From Saccoglossus kowalevskii (Eukaryota > Hemichordata > Enteropneusta > Harrimaniidae), in contig NW_003122909.1 in the NCBI RefSeq assembly GCF_000003605.2, forward strand, positions 410,901-474,900: a DNA stretch of 64,000 nt, written 5' to 3'. The notes below the pieces were generated by a model. That model was not told the origin of the DNA. It saw nothing but the letters and a program-made list of their open reading frames with translations, and searched no databases. The position numbers were made by a program, and so were the translations under genes. This document shows, in pieces, positions 14,471-27,532 of the stretch (position 1 is its first letter; each line of letters begins with the position of its first letter).

Positions 14471-17400
14471 AATAAAGTAACGTTGATTCAGACTTTGTTG
14501 GTGTGTTTTCATTCTGCTCGTCACCTATATTCATAATTTTTGAAATAAATAATAAATGTGAATTGAGTGTGTACAAGGCTTAAGCATAGTCCGTTGTTTC
14601 GGGATAGGCAGAATTCAATGTGTGTTTGACTGTGCCATGGTGGACACAATATATGTCAAATGGAGTTAAATGGTGGCTGGCAGATGAAGCTCGAACTGCA
14701 TTAAGTTTTTGGAAGAAAATAGAGCAAAAGTGTTTCAGCAGGTCGATAATGCCAGTGTCACTTAAATGACAAATGTACAAATATCACATGTAAAGTGGAC
14801 AGGACGAGCATAAACTGTGTCAAAGATGTTGTTAGGGCTAATTGTGTATGCTCAGATTAATAGGCACATGTCTATTTAAATAATGTTTGGAGGTATTGGG
14901 AAGAAAACATTAAATGGTGTCTGGGTAGGTTGAGCGTGTACGCGCGATGTTATAAGCTTGTCAAACGGTTCCAGAGAGGCCATCTGTCTGAATGATTTAG
15001 AAATGAAACCTCGGAAGTTAGAGAGTTAGGAACTAGGACCGCTATACAGAGATGAATCGCCATCACTACAATTGTTAGGGCAAGTAGTATCAGCTAACTA
15101 GTTTAAACGTGTTCCACACATTGAACCCTGTACTAGCGGTCAACATCCGGGCATTGTGTTACATGTATCGGGTGCAATTTTGAGTTAGTTTACTCCTGTG
15201 TTACATTTCCCATCCATCCAATTTCATCACTCCGGGCAGTGTGTTTGGGCAGCATGCTTTGAATGTGTGGTAGCAGAATTATGTTGTATGAAGGTAAGAG
15301 CACAGCAGATGGTGCCGGTGGTTAAGATAATTACTTACGATAAGTTAACATTGATGTATATATAGATAAGTATGCGAGTGAACTATATTTAGTACAATGC
15401 AATTAAATCAAATATAGTCGTACACACGTCACCATTACATAAATCCATGCATGTATCGATTACAAAAAAACGGAATGTAAATGTGTGACTGCTTTAAATT
15501 GCTTTCATAAGATACCATGATACGATTGACATTTAACAAATGACAATTAAGTGCACTGCCACTTGATTAATATTCATCCGGAGGGACAGCAGTGTGACGT
15601 CACGATATTCATTGACTAATTGCAATCGTGTATCCGGGATTTCAGTGGAATTATTGCTTTTCAATGATTTACGTAAAGAGTTAAACTACATATGACCTTT
15701 TAACAAACGGCCGATGTGGGAATTGTGTAATTACAATAGGTGAATGAACAAATCAACAGAACGCTATAATACTGTAGAATGACATGTTTTCGGCTAAGAA
15801 TTAATGTTTGTTTTATCCGTTGAAGGAATAAGCATTACTTATTATACATGCATGTGAAATATGGGTCCGTGCCTCAACTATTTTTTTTACAGCAATATGC
15901 TACCGTATCTTGCACTGTACGTGGAATTAACATCTGGTCAATATTTCGCTATCTTAAAAAGTACAATTTCTCTTGTACTCAAAACTAGAGATCTATATGA
16001 TAAAAGGGGTCCTGGTTCCCCATTCTTTTTTTATTTTACCCCAAGTTCTAAATAGATGTGACTCGCCCAGCTGCAATTATTTTGTTAGATGAGTAGTTTG
16101 TTTTCTTGGCAACAGACATGACGACTAATTTAAATGATAAAATGGTGTTGAAGTAATCGTTTCCCTGTCGTTTGGCTGCTTTGCAGTTTTAAGCTTTCCA
16201 ATATTGATGACGTTTCGCGAGTTAGCGCCGCTCGAAACGGCCTCAGTCTCGTGAGTAATCGCGTGACTATCGTAGGATATCTAACGAAACTAAATGGCCC
16301 GGATTCACTCCGGCTCAGAAAAAACATTTCAGATGTCATCTAAATATCGTTTTCGTCATTATTTATATTGCCCTAGTGGATTGTTGCCACATTAGTGTCC
16401 AATCGAGTGGTGTATGCCAATTTTTCAACTACTTAAGGTTGTCCCAAATACCATCCGTGATCACAGTCATGCATGAATACGCTATCGAGTGGAAATATAA
16501 CGTTTAAGCTGATATCATTCTCATGCAGTCGAACTTCATTTACTCCACACCCGATATAATATGAATTCGGTTACGAGCCGCATTTATTACCCCCTTCAAT
16601 TTGTGTGTTGCTATTCCAATCGCCTTTTCCAAGTACACGTAGGTAATGTAATAACGAAGGAAGTCGTGTTTCAAAGAAGTACGCCACGATCTCTTACAAC
16701 TGGAACACATACATTGTCTCGATTCGTCGGATTCCATAAAAATCACCGCCACATTGTGAGAATTCGATTCCGCGTTAGCATTACTGCCGTCGGCAATTTT
16801 TAATCAGATAAAAAAAATCGACACACTGTATTCAATCGATCTACTTTACTATACTATAATAATAAAAGAAAATGGAGATTTGATATAAAGTCATTCATAC
16901 AGGATACGACTGAATTAAGAGTGACCCAATTACTACTACGTTTTTAATTGCAAATTAAACGTTGCTGCTACGGAGGATTACTTATACTTATTATAGTACA
17001 CCATCACATCTAAAGGTTGCCCTCATTAAAACGTGCAACGGCGCCTTCCTCCATCTTTATTAGCTCATCCACAAAAAAACGAAAAAAAAAAAACGCTGGT
17101 CATTTATTCTTTGCAGTTTTTGTAAGGGCTATGAATAATTTATTGTGCGAACACCCTAAGGATCAAGTTAACTGGGAATGTTAATGGAGTAATGCATTTA
17201 TCGTATAAAACATCCTTGCTATTCAACTGGCTTCTCTGTAGCAGACGACACTCTTCACATTTATGTAGATTTCCTTTAGTTTGGAGTCGACGAGGTTGAT
17301 CTATTTTTTCGTCTGACAAAAAAATACGGCTGGGAACATGCGCAGATTAAGGAAGTTTAATTTTACCAAAGGAAGTACGTAACCCCAGTGATGTTATAAT

Positions 17401-17637
17401 AACCGTCATTGGACAGCTAACTTGGGGCGTAATTCGTGTGTAATTCGATTTGGTTACCTTGGCAACAAATGTCGTTCCATTACTCAGTTCTCCTTGTGTA
17501 AATATTTATTGAGCAGCGTGCATAAACGGAAAGCCCGTAAAAGGATGTTTGGAAATGGACACGGACAAATTTGCAAGTTGAATATTTTCAAGTTGACTGC
17601 TTAGTTAAACGAATGGCAAAATTATTTATGGAAGATT

Positions 17638-17861
<224 letters not shown>

Positions 17862-20705
17862 TGCAAACTTCCGCTGCGGTTCGGTTTCCTGCAGTTGTCA
17901 GCTGTAGTGATATTAGTAATATGTGTCGTTACATTTTCTTTTACTAGAATATAATAATGTTATATTTTGAGATGCTCCGCGATATAAGTAATGCTCCCTA
18001 TCCATATCACGATTACGAATTCTGCAAGTTATGATGGTGTGTTAATGAAATAGACTAGCTCGGAATTGGTATTGGCCATACATGGAGTCAATAATGTATG
18101 AGTAAAACATTATTTAAATGAGTATACTCTAATGGTATTATGACTCAAGTTTGATCCGCCAGAATGATCATCCTCGTCCCACGGCCAGAATTGCCATCCT
18201 CGTCCCTGGTATACAAGTTCATTTCTATATCATCGCCGTTCGTTATTACCAACGAGTCAAAGTTGAACATGCCGCAAGTAATAAAAAGTCGACACTTTAA
18301 ATTAAACTGCGCAATTTCAAGGTTAATCAAAGTGCCAATGGCGGAATAGTGAGCTGATACACGTGATTGAAAATTATAAAGCTCTCCGGAGCAAATTGGG
18401 TCAATGGCATAGATAGGTGAAATATCTCCAAGGATTAACACCAAGTCTATAGAGCCAAGATAACGCGACAATGATACGGTGTTCTAACATTAAAATATAG
18501 TACTGATAACTTGTAGCACGCAGATTCGTTTCATGATTTGCATAATTGGTGAATATTTGAATTGTAATTAACAGACTAAGCGCACGTTAGTAATTTTTTT
18601 AGGACAAGCGGTTTGTAACTTGTTAATTACTGAATCCAGCAGCCTATTGACCTCTATACAAACGCTAGACGCGCTGCTTTAAAGGCGATATGTTTGCCTT
18701 CGAGGCGTAGTCACGTATGACGTTGCCGTTCTGGCTCGGGTTATTATTAGATTTCAACAAGACATAACTGGGTATATCGACTTAGAAAACCAGGTGTACG
18801 AGCAATAAAACACTACAACCGATTCATATCAAAATCTATTATAACATTCAACGAAATCTAATTTATATTCGCCCAATACTATAATACTATATTAACAATA
18901 TGAAATCATAATTAGAGTAAATTCATTTAGTCGGCGAGTTAAACAAAATTAAACTATATGAGTGACTCTGACTGCTATGCAAATCGATTTGTTAAAGACA
19001 CTTTGCCTATGGTAGAACTATTGGTTGTGTTCATGTGACCGGAACACACTTCTACCTAAAGAGTAGAGGAAACCGTGCTGCAAACAAGCGAACAAAATTA
19101 TTTTTAATTTTATTTCTAGCAGTAACCGTCGTAAGATGGCGCTGTTGTCTGTGTTCTGTACATAATAAAAGATACTGAAGATTCGAAAGAATTTTTCCAT
19201 CGAAATCGGTCCGAGAAGTTGATTAACTTCGCTTATTTTCAATGTAGCACAACGATTGACAGTGTTCTTTTTTCCTATTTCTCTTTTTTTTATTAAAAAT
19301 TGCTTGTGAAATTTATTACATTAAGGCAGTATTTTTTCAGTAGTCTTTTGTTAAATATTAAATTGAGCTTGTTGGCTGTCAATATACGAATACAGCTCCG
19401 ACATGCATCATACAAATCGATATAGATTAATTGAAACCTAAAAGTGATATTGCAGATAATTGCAGTTTCTTTACGAATGACAAGATTTGATGAATCGTTA
19501 TTTACGTTTATAATCTGCTAGCAAAATGTTATCAGGTGAAAATCGACGACAGCTCCAATATTAGTCGGGATACATAATACGCATTTATCGCTTTCACTGA
19601 TAGTATCACAAACCACCTACGACGTACTATCAAATCTCCCTCCTCCGATAAGTATCGCGTAGACGGTGCAACTTCTATCTATATCAAAATGCTGATACTC
19701 GATACGGGGGAAACAACTCCGTTTTCCCTAGTCGACTTGTTTACCTACGCAGTATAGATGAACATCAAGATTTGTGTACCTTGGGTAATAAATACGAAGT
19801 CGTGAGTTTTCCCTTGCGTGGGATACAATTTTTGGTATCCTTGTTTAACATAAACTCACCTACCGAAACTACAGCGTAAATTTATACTGCTAGAAAAACG
19901 TCTCTCAAGAAGAATTTGTTGCGGTTACACTCCGAAGGCGACGTTTATATAAAACTCGCCAGTCGTCACGCATCGCATTCAACATTGTTGAATTCGAGCA
20001 CTTGTGTGGTCTTTTCATTACAGCATTAGATTTATATAGCCAAAAAAATCATATGGTCTGTGTAATAACCAGGGCAACACGGCTTCAAGGTATTTCTGTG
20101 AAGAAGTCACAGAAACATTGGTGTAAACCCAATTTTCATAAAGATTCATCCCTTCTTCTAAACACAATACTATTACAGTGAGTTACTCCCACTTTCTATT
20201 TACAACAAGATTTGTATAATTGTTCCGTTGTAAGCCAATTAGTGATTCGGATCTGTATATATTAAATATCAATTGGTAGTATACCAGTATATCTGTAGTA
20301 TGGTAGTATACTAATACATCCACTATTCCGTTAAATAGCTCACTTATAATTTACATAACATTACGAGGAAATTCTTTAGAAATATCAGGTAATATACCTG
20401 TCCATCGATCCTGGTGCTTTACTACCTTTATGATTTGTTGATATTGTGAGTTTAACCACTCAACTTTATTATCTAAAGTATTATCACTATCATTATCATC
20501 ACTGTCACCCAGTGCATCAATGCTGACAAACAAATCCTTGATTTCGATAAATATGCATAATCTATTTATTATTATCCAGACCTGGTGCATTGAACAAATT
20601 TGAGAAGCTACTCCCCACGTTTGTTATTTGTATCTACTACTACTTCTTTCCTATATTCTCGTTTACATTGCTTCAAATCTCCCGTATAGTATTACTTTAC
20701 TTATT

Positions 20706-20857
20706 CCCCCCCCCCCCCCCGTGATCGATATCAAGAATTATCGTCTGACCGAAAACGAAGGCTGAGGGCAATAACAATTACTTGGGGACGATAATTCTTG
20801 ATTACGGTCGAAAAAAAACCAATACCTGTTTTATTATCCCCCCCCCCAAAAAAAAAA
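20706..20857. repeat. Inverted repeat between two poly-C runs
   Basis: Fifteen C (20,706-20,720), then ATCAAGAATTATCGTC (20,730-20,745), then its perfect inverted copy (20,787-20,802), then ten C and ten A (20,838-20,857). The 16-bp arms enclose 41 bases. It may be a small foldback element; homopolymer length may also be an assembly estimate. Confidence 0.8.
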
Positions 20858-21380
20858 CGAATTAGTAAGCGAGGTAACACAGTGAGCCAAAACGCAAACC
20901 TTTCGAAATAATATCAAAATTAGTCGAAATGAAGGAACGCATTCAAAAGTGTCATCCATTTCTATATCATCTGCATCTATATATGATGACATCAGAGGCC
21001 AGCAAAACACAAAATGGCGCCAGGAGCAATACATAAGTTGCGAGAGGTTATTGGCCAATAACATTGGCTGTCTCATGCTTGAGTAATCATAACATTTTGT
21101 AGATTTGAACATATAAACTAATATGACGGTGTTATATAGTCGCTTTAGTGTCATCACGCAATCTCTGTGAATTTCCAAATAAAAAGCAAAACATACAATT
21201 GTAAATTTTGCCCAAACCTTTCCAAAAATTAAAAAAAAATGCATTCAAATTAATTTATGTAGATCCTCTGAATCTAAAGAATGGCGTATCTGAATAGAAG
21301 CCGAACGTTTGTAGTGAAAGTAATACGGCTCGTTTTAATTGTGTTTTTTTAAATACAACATGGTTGCAAGATTAACTTTA

Positions 21381-21404
21381 TGATTATTAATTAATTAATT
21401 AATA

Positions 21405-21443
<39 letters not shown>

Positions 21444-21445
21444 AT
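21381..21445. repeat. (ATTA)n-(AAAT)n microsatellite
   Basis: Short TTAA/ATTA units followed by about 12 AAAT units, the complement of the larger TTTA arrays elsewhere in the window. Confidence 0.9.
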
Positions 21446-22304
21446 ATGAATATTTGAAATAATTTGGTATGTTCAGTTCTAGTGTACACACCGTTTTTAT
21501 AATACGTATAACACGCATGAAAGACACTGCAAAGGATATATTGATGTCTGGGAGTACCTGTAAATTATGCTTGTTCAACGTCAATAAACATTACAAACAT
21601 AGTATTACGTTCTGAATTTGTTGTTTAAATTACACCAGCGTGTCCCAAATTTAACAAACATGACCAGGACTGATTAACAGATATGCAACAGCGAGCAGCC
21701 ATAATCAAGTTGTCGATATTCAGTTATATAGTTATGTGATTATCTTTGATTCAACAATATTAAAAAGTCATCAATGCGAATAATAAACCCCTGAACGAGT
21801 CTGTGGCGCAGTAATGCCCACTGAGATTTACAACATACTTCAAACACGCAAAGGATTTACTTGTCATCGTGTTTTACAATATAGTGTTGTAAAAAAAAAC
21901 TAAAAATATACAATCTTCTTTTATTATATTACATACATTTGAACAGAAACGACTTCAGGAGTCAGTATTCAGTGACCCGAAAAGCTTTTACGTGCGAGCG
22001 TATTATCCTAAGACGCAAAGTTGAAATGCTTGAAGACAGAAGGTTTATTCTGATATAATCCTTCTATAATGTCCATTAATAGCACATTTTGCAATAAGAC
22101 GGCATTATTGTACTGCCTAGAAACCCTCGTCTCAACACGCAAGTTGCTTCTAACACGCAAGCGGGAGGTTGCATGGTCGTTGCTTTCAATTTTGCACGCA
22201 TGCGTGTTTATCGAATATTCATTGGTTGTGGATTCCTGCGCATTTCTAATTCCTTCAGATTACATTACATGTGAAAATACAGATACATGTAATCTACTGT
22301 AAAG

Positions 22305-22783
22305 GTCATAGTTAGACCTGGGTAATGTCAAATATGTACGACGTAAATGTCGTAGTTAGGCCTGGGTAATGTCAAATATGTACGACGTAAATGTCGTAGT
22401 TAGACCTGGGTAATGTCAAATATGTACGACGTAAATGTCGCAGTTAGACCTGGGTAATGTCAAATATGTACGACGTAAATGTCGTAGTTAGACCTAGGTA
22501 ATGTCAAATATGTACGACGTAAATGTCGTAGTTAGACCTGGGTAATGTCAAATATGTACGACGTAAATGTCGTAGTTAGACCTGGGTAATGTCAAATATG
22601 TACGACGTAAATGTCGCAGTAAGGCCTGGGTAATGTCAAATATGTACGACGTAAATGACGTAGTTAGGCCTGGGTAATGTCAAATATGTACGACGTAAAT
22701 GTCGTAGTTAGGCCTGGGTAATGTCAAATATGTACGACGTAAATGTCGTAGTTAGGCCTGGGTAATGTCAAATATGTACGACG
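22305..22783. repeat. 44-bp minisatellite, 11 copies
   Basis: Eleven units begin near 22,305 and repeat every 44 bp, with core GTCGTAGTTAGGCCTGGGTA and ATGTCAAATATGTACGACGT. Each unit junction contains TACGAC-GTAAAT-GTCGTA, a 6-bp stem with a 6-base loop. Only a handful of positions vary (GGCC/GACC, GTCG/GACG/GTCGCAG). There is no ORF through it and no spacers, so it is not a CRISPR array. Confidence 0.95.
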
Positions 22784-25700
22784 CAGCTGTCGACTAACGT
22801 TCTGAATTAGAATCGACTTCACACTTCTGCGTAAAAATATATAACTGATACCCCCCCCCCAACACACTTTGCAATGCAGCCTTGTCAAGATAGTCGGAAC
22901 ACCGGGGTGGGTACACTATATCGATCGTAGACTCGACCTGAATCTAATATTATTATGTGTTACGTGTCTAATCTAGAATGGTTTAGCTAGTTTTACGACC
23001 AAAACCATACTTATGCCCCGACTAGGCCGTAGCGTTAGAACGGCATAGCGAGTACGACTAATACGTTGTTTTCCTTTGTCTGACAATGTAAGGCACGGAC
23101 GTAACACATGTGCCCAAATATGGGCAGTGATATGGTAATTAGACTATATAGTTGCACAGGATGAGACAACCACACAACTTGATCATGCATCGTAGTTCTG
23201 ACATGGAAACAAAGTCATAGTCAGCGAAACTGCAAAATCAGGTCAATATGACTCCCTTGTGGCAAAACGTTTTGACCTCGTTTTTTTTTACAATATTGTC
23301 TGTTTGTAGTGGCGTAGCCCAGCTTGTCCTAGACATGTTTTGATGGATTGAGAACCAAAATGTACGCCTTTAAGTGGCATTATTCGTAGAAAAAATCGAT
23401 TTTTTTGTTTGTAAAAGAAAGTTATTGAATCTTCCAAAACGCTCTCCAAAGTTTAATTGAAGGAAGTAGTTCCATAGGAATAAAAGCAATTCATGTTAAT
23501 ATTGATCCGTGCACACATCATCGTATCGTGACAAATGCATTTCATACGATCGTACTTTAGACTTTGATCCAACGCAAACTCTGGCCTTGAGAACATGTAT
23601 AATTGTTTATCATAAAAAGTGTTTTTTTTCCATCGCTTTCGGGGCAGGAAATATTTACATATTTAATTTAGTGTAACATTCTTTTTTAAAAATTCGATAG
23701 TGTCAATCTCTGATTTTCTTTTTTCAGCGAATATCCCTCAAGTTAATAATTTATTTGCCATAGCATTTTTTTCGATTTCTTATAAAAAATCATAATAATT
23801 ACTATTTATGTACGTGGGATGGTTCTCCCAGATTGTTCCATCGCTTGAGTATAATTCTGAATTTTGTAACCAATATTTTGCTCATTTTTGGTCAAAACGT
23901 AAAATACAATATTTTATAGCAATGTTTTAAATAAAAACGTATGCATTTTACAACAATATTGTGTATATTTTTCAGATTCCTGGTGAATTTCATACAAAAT
24001 AATGAAAAAAAAAATTTTACTGATAGTTAAAGTACGACTATGTGGACACTAGCGGTAGATTGTAGTCGGGGTTTTAGTAAACCTCTGCGCCCACAGGAAG
24101 TTTACTAGAACCGAGGCCCCAAACAGATCGTTAACTGAATTTATTTCTCACTATTTTTCATTTACCTTGGGAAATTAGTATCTCAAAATTTTGGAAAAGT
24201 ATTCTGCAACATGAATGGTGCCACAATCACACAGCAGGGAAGAAATTCCGACGTAATCGTGTATAAATTACGTTCGATCCTGTAACAGGATACGCACGAC
24301 ATCAAAGATATGGAGTCAACGCGAAGCTATACTTACATGATTGTGTCTGATTGGCTACTCAGCCCTAACACGTAACCAATGAGAAGCTTGTTTGTTGACA
24401 GTTTTTTCGACGTATCAATTTTTGCCTTATATAGATTTTACTCCACATGAAGAAGGTACCGTGCCAATTGAGGCGTGTAAGGTGGACATTTTGTCGTGAG
24501 GTTGTTTTGTTTTTGTCAGACGCGTCCATAGCCGATTTCGTGGTACATCATAAGCTCTTCTCTTGTATCTATGAGTACATGCATTTTATTTTGTTCACCA
24601 CGATCAAGGTTATCGTTTCAATTTTCCCAAACTAACCCAAAATGAGAAATGGCATACAGTCCCCTGAATAATAAATTCGGCAACTGAATACACACTAGGG
24701 TCAACAAGAGTGCAAAGTCTGCACGACGAAGTCGTCCATTCGTAGTTGGATCGAAGCTTATAAACAAGGCCCAATCTGATACGTCAAACAAGCTGTTCTC
24801 TCATTGGTCGGATCGTTAGGTTGTTAGATTAGATATCCATTCAGGCATGCTTTTGCACGTAACTCCGTATTGGCTCTGTATTCATATATTCAACTGCACT
24901 GTCTCGAGTGACACGCAGCGAGCCAATCAGTCACATACGAATAATTACAAAAGAATAATTTTATAAGGTACGCATACCAGTTAAACAAAGTTCTTTTTTT
25001 AATTTAATTACGGCGTTCCTAATATAGTTTCAGCAAACATCGTCGATCTATAAGTGACTGTGCCAATTTATTGGCGCGCAGTGTAATTACGTTAGTGTAT
25101 AAAAAATGGAAAATGTATTATTACATTATCGGGTATAATATATATATAATTGGGTTAACGCCGGTCGTGTTATCGCCGGAATAATAGTCAGAGTAGATTC
25201 TTGGAAAATACTAACCTACTCAAAATGATAATGTTGAGCGAACGTTACTAAAAGTATGTCAAGGTCACCATGTCTGATTCGCCAATTCTACGCTGGTTGT
25301 TAAATAATGGTATGGCTAACTCTGAGACTAGGTTGGTGTCATGGATACCATTTTTTACATTCCGTTATATTATTTCGCATTTTTTTAATGTACTTGCCAA
25401 CACGTGATGTAATATTTTTGAGGAGTGCGTAATACGCAACATTGTTATGTTCCTGTTCTTATACAATTAAATGAAAAGATGTGCACATACTTGAAATTTT
25501 AAATGTGGTTATCATTTCTTTATTTATATTTCTGTGATTTTTCACACTATAATGATTATTTTAATTTCTCGATATTCAACCTTTTTGTTTTTCTAGTGAA
25601 CCTAGGTTCGTTACTAAGGACTGTTTGACTAAGGAAATGCTGGGCTTTTCAGGCTTTTAGAAGCACTTTTAGAAGCGTGTACTTTACCCAGATAACAACG

Positions 25701-27274
25701 TACTCTCTCCTGGACTATGGCGGAGACAGATGCGTGACCCAAAAATACTCCTAATGGACTCCATGATGCGTGTTGCAATTGTTCCTTCTCGAAACAGTGG
25801 CCACTGGTCAATTTATATTTTTTTTTATTTAGAACTGCACTGTCACTATACGCAAGTTAGGCGCTTCTGTTGCTTAGTGGAATGCCGACTGAGTTTGATG
25901 TAAAATAAAATTTTAAACTTACTTTTTATTTAATAGAAGTTCATTAATAATATCGGAATCACTAGCATTCGTGAAATGCATGTGCTTCAAGTGTTATGTT
26001 GCAATAAAATATGACACATTCAGGACAGCAAGCTTCGGTGGCATTTTCATTCACCCACGTTTCTTTTAATGTGAGTATTTTTGACTCGGTGAATACTCAA
26101 ACTAAAATGCACATACGCTCATTTTTAGAGTCAAATACAACCGTGCTACGTACTCAGTCCTAAATAATAATGTAACAAGATTGGAACACACCTACCGTAT
26201 ACGTCCTGAAATTACGCTATTGTTTGGAAAGTACTGTCCAGTTCATGAAGTGGTCTGAAGATAGTATCAAGCAGCGTTATGTGTACAGTTACGTGAATAC
26301 GCATACACAATAAAATAGTGAGTTGTCTCAACTTCGCTAAACAAATACAATTATTGTAATCTCGCAATTATGTAAGGTTTTGTATAAAGTTTTGGCGACA
26401 ATGTGTGGTACTTCGACACTGTGTTTGGTCGATATTGAAGTAGTTATGTCGCAATGCTTGCCTCACAGGTGTATTTCAAGTTATAAAATCCAGCGTGATA
26501 AAAGTACCATTCTCTGTGCCAATAACATCCGGGATATTTGCAGAAGAGTTGAGAAGACTTAAGGAATTCCAAAGACGATCGGCTAACTTCAAAGGCGAGC
26601 CCTCCTCTCTATAATTTTTCGCGTATTTGGCGATGGTCTCTGTTGAAAACCGCAACGGTGAAGCAACTTCAGTTCTAATGGGATTGTAATAAAAATGACA
26701 AGCAATCTGCGAAGGAGCCAAGAACAATCACCTCTGCGACTAATTCGCAACTCTGGTGGTTGCTATGGCAGCCACGGAAATCGCGTCAGAAGGTTTTGAG
26801 AGTTGCCTTAGGCGACGAGTTTTCATTACATTCAGCGAATCTGGCGATTGTACGGCGATGCTTGAGTTATGAATGGTTAGATCGCAAAAAATAAATATAT
26901 GGCGACATTGCATATCAGTTACCTAATTGTATAATCACTTTGAAACCATTTGTTTCTCTCTCTTTCTTTCGTCCCCCCTCTCTCTTAGCCAAAATGCACA
27001 TTTTATCATGACCTATTCTGCTACAGCCTCGGGGAAATACCAGCATGATTAAAGTTATAACGTTGGTTATTGCGTGCATACCCATACAATGAGACGTGTG
27101 TGAATTGAATGCTTGTATCGAGTGGCAGGAGAACCACGTCTAAGTACTCTCGGGTAGTCGTTAAGGTCTTAATTGACATCACAAAGTGCATTCAGACTTT
27201 CATATTGCGCACTCAATTGCAAAGAGTCGACACGATTCAACAACGATAATTGGCGGGGTAGGCACGTGACCAAT
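22784..27274. other. Non-coding stretch
   Basis: No recognisable gene. It contains a ten-C run near 22,851, several homopolymer T tracts and the hairpin at 24.07 kb. Confidence 0.6.
24066..24115. repeat. Short near-perfect hairpin
   Basis: GGTTTTAGTAAAC (24,070-24,082) pairs with GTTTACTAGAACC (24,100-24,112), with 12 of 13 Watson-Crick pairs plus one G-U in RNA. A CTG/CAG pair extends the stem into the 17-base loop, and TCGG/CCGA extends it outward with a 2-base bulge. Confidence 0.7.

Positions 27275-27532
<258 letters not shown>

Larger units (their letters stand above)
11591..17637. other. Non-coding stretch
   Basis: No recognisable gene. It contains the 50-N gap, a short (AT)n and a TGACGTCA at 15,595. 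Short open frames here are isolated and unlike known proteins. Confidence 0.6.
17862..22304. other. Non-coding stretch
   Basis: No recognisable gene. It holds the poly-C foldback at 20.7 kb and the AAAT repeat at 21.4 kb. The 108- and 136-codon minus-strand frames here look like chance. Confidence 0.6.

Noticed and set aside
18145-18471. 108-codon minus-strand ORF
   Set aside because: No recognisable domain, no coding-type codon bias, and the opposite strand is also open for 61 codons. Treated as chance.
20834-21244. 136-codon minus-strand ORF
   Set aside because: Composition is low-confidence and hydrophobic, and it runs into the A- and C-runs (ending SFFFWGGG on that side). No family is recognised and there are no splice or promoter signals; it is consistent with chance.
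22305-22783. CRISPR-like regular repeat
   Set aside because: The 44-bp units are contiguous with no unique spacers, and the genome is eukaryotic. The same reasoning rejects the 41-bp and 52-bp arrays.
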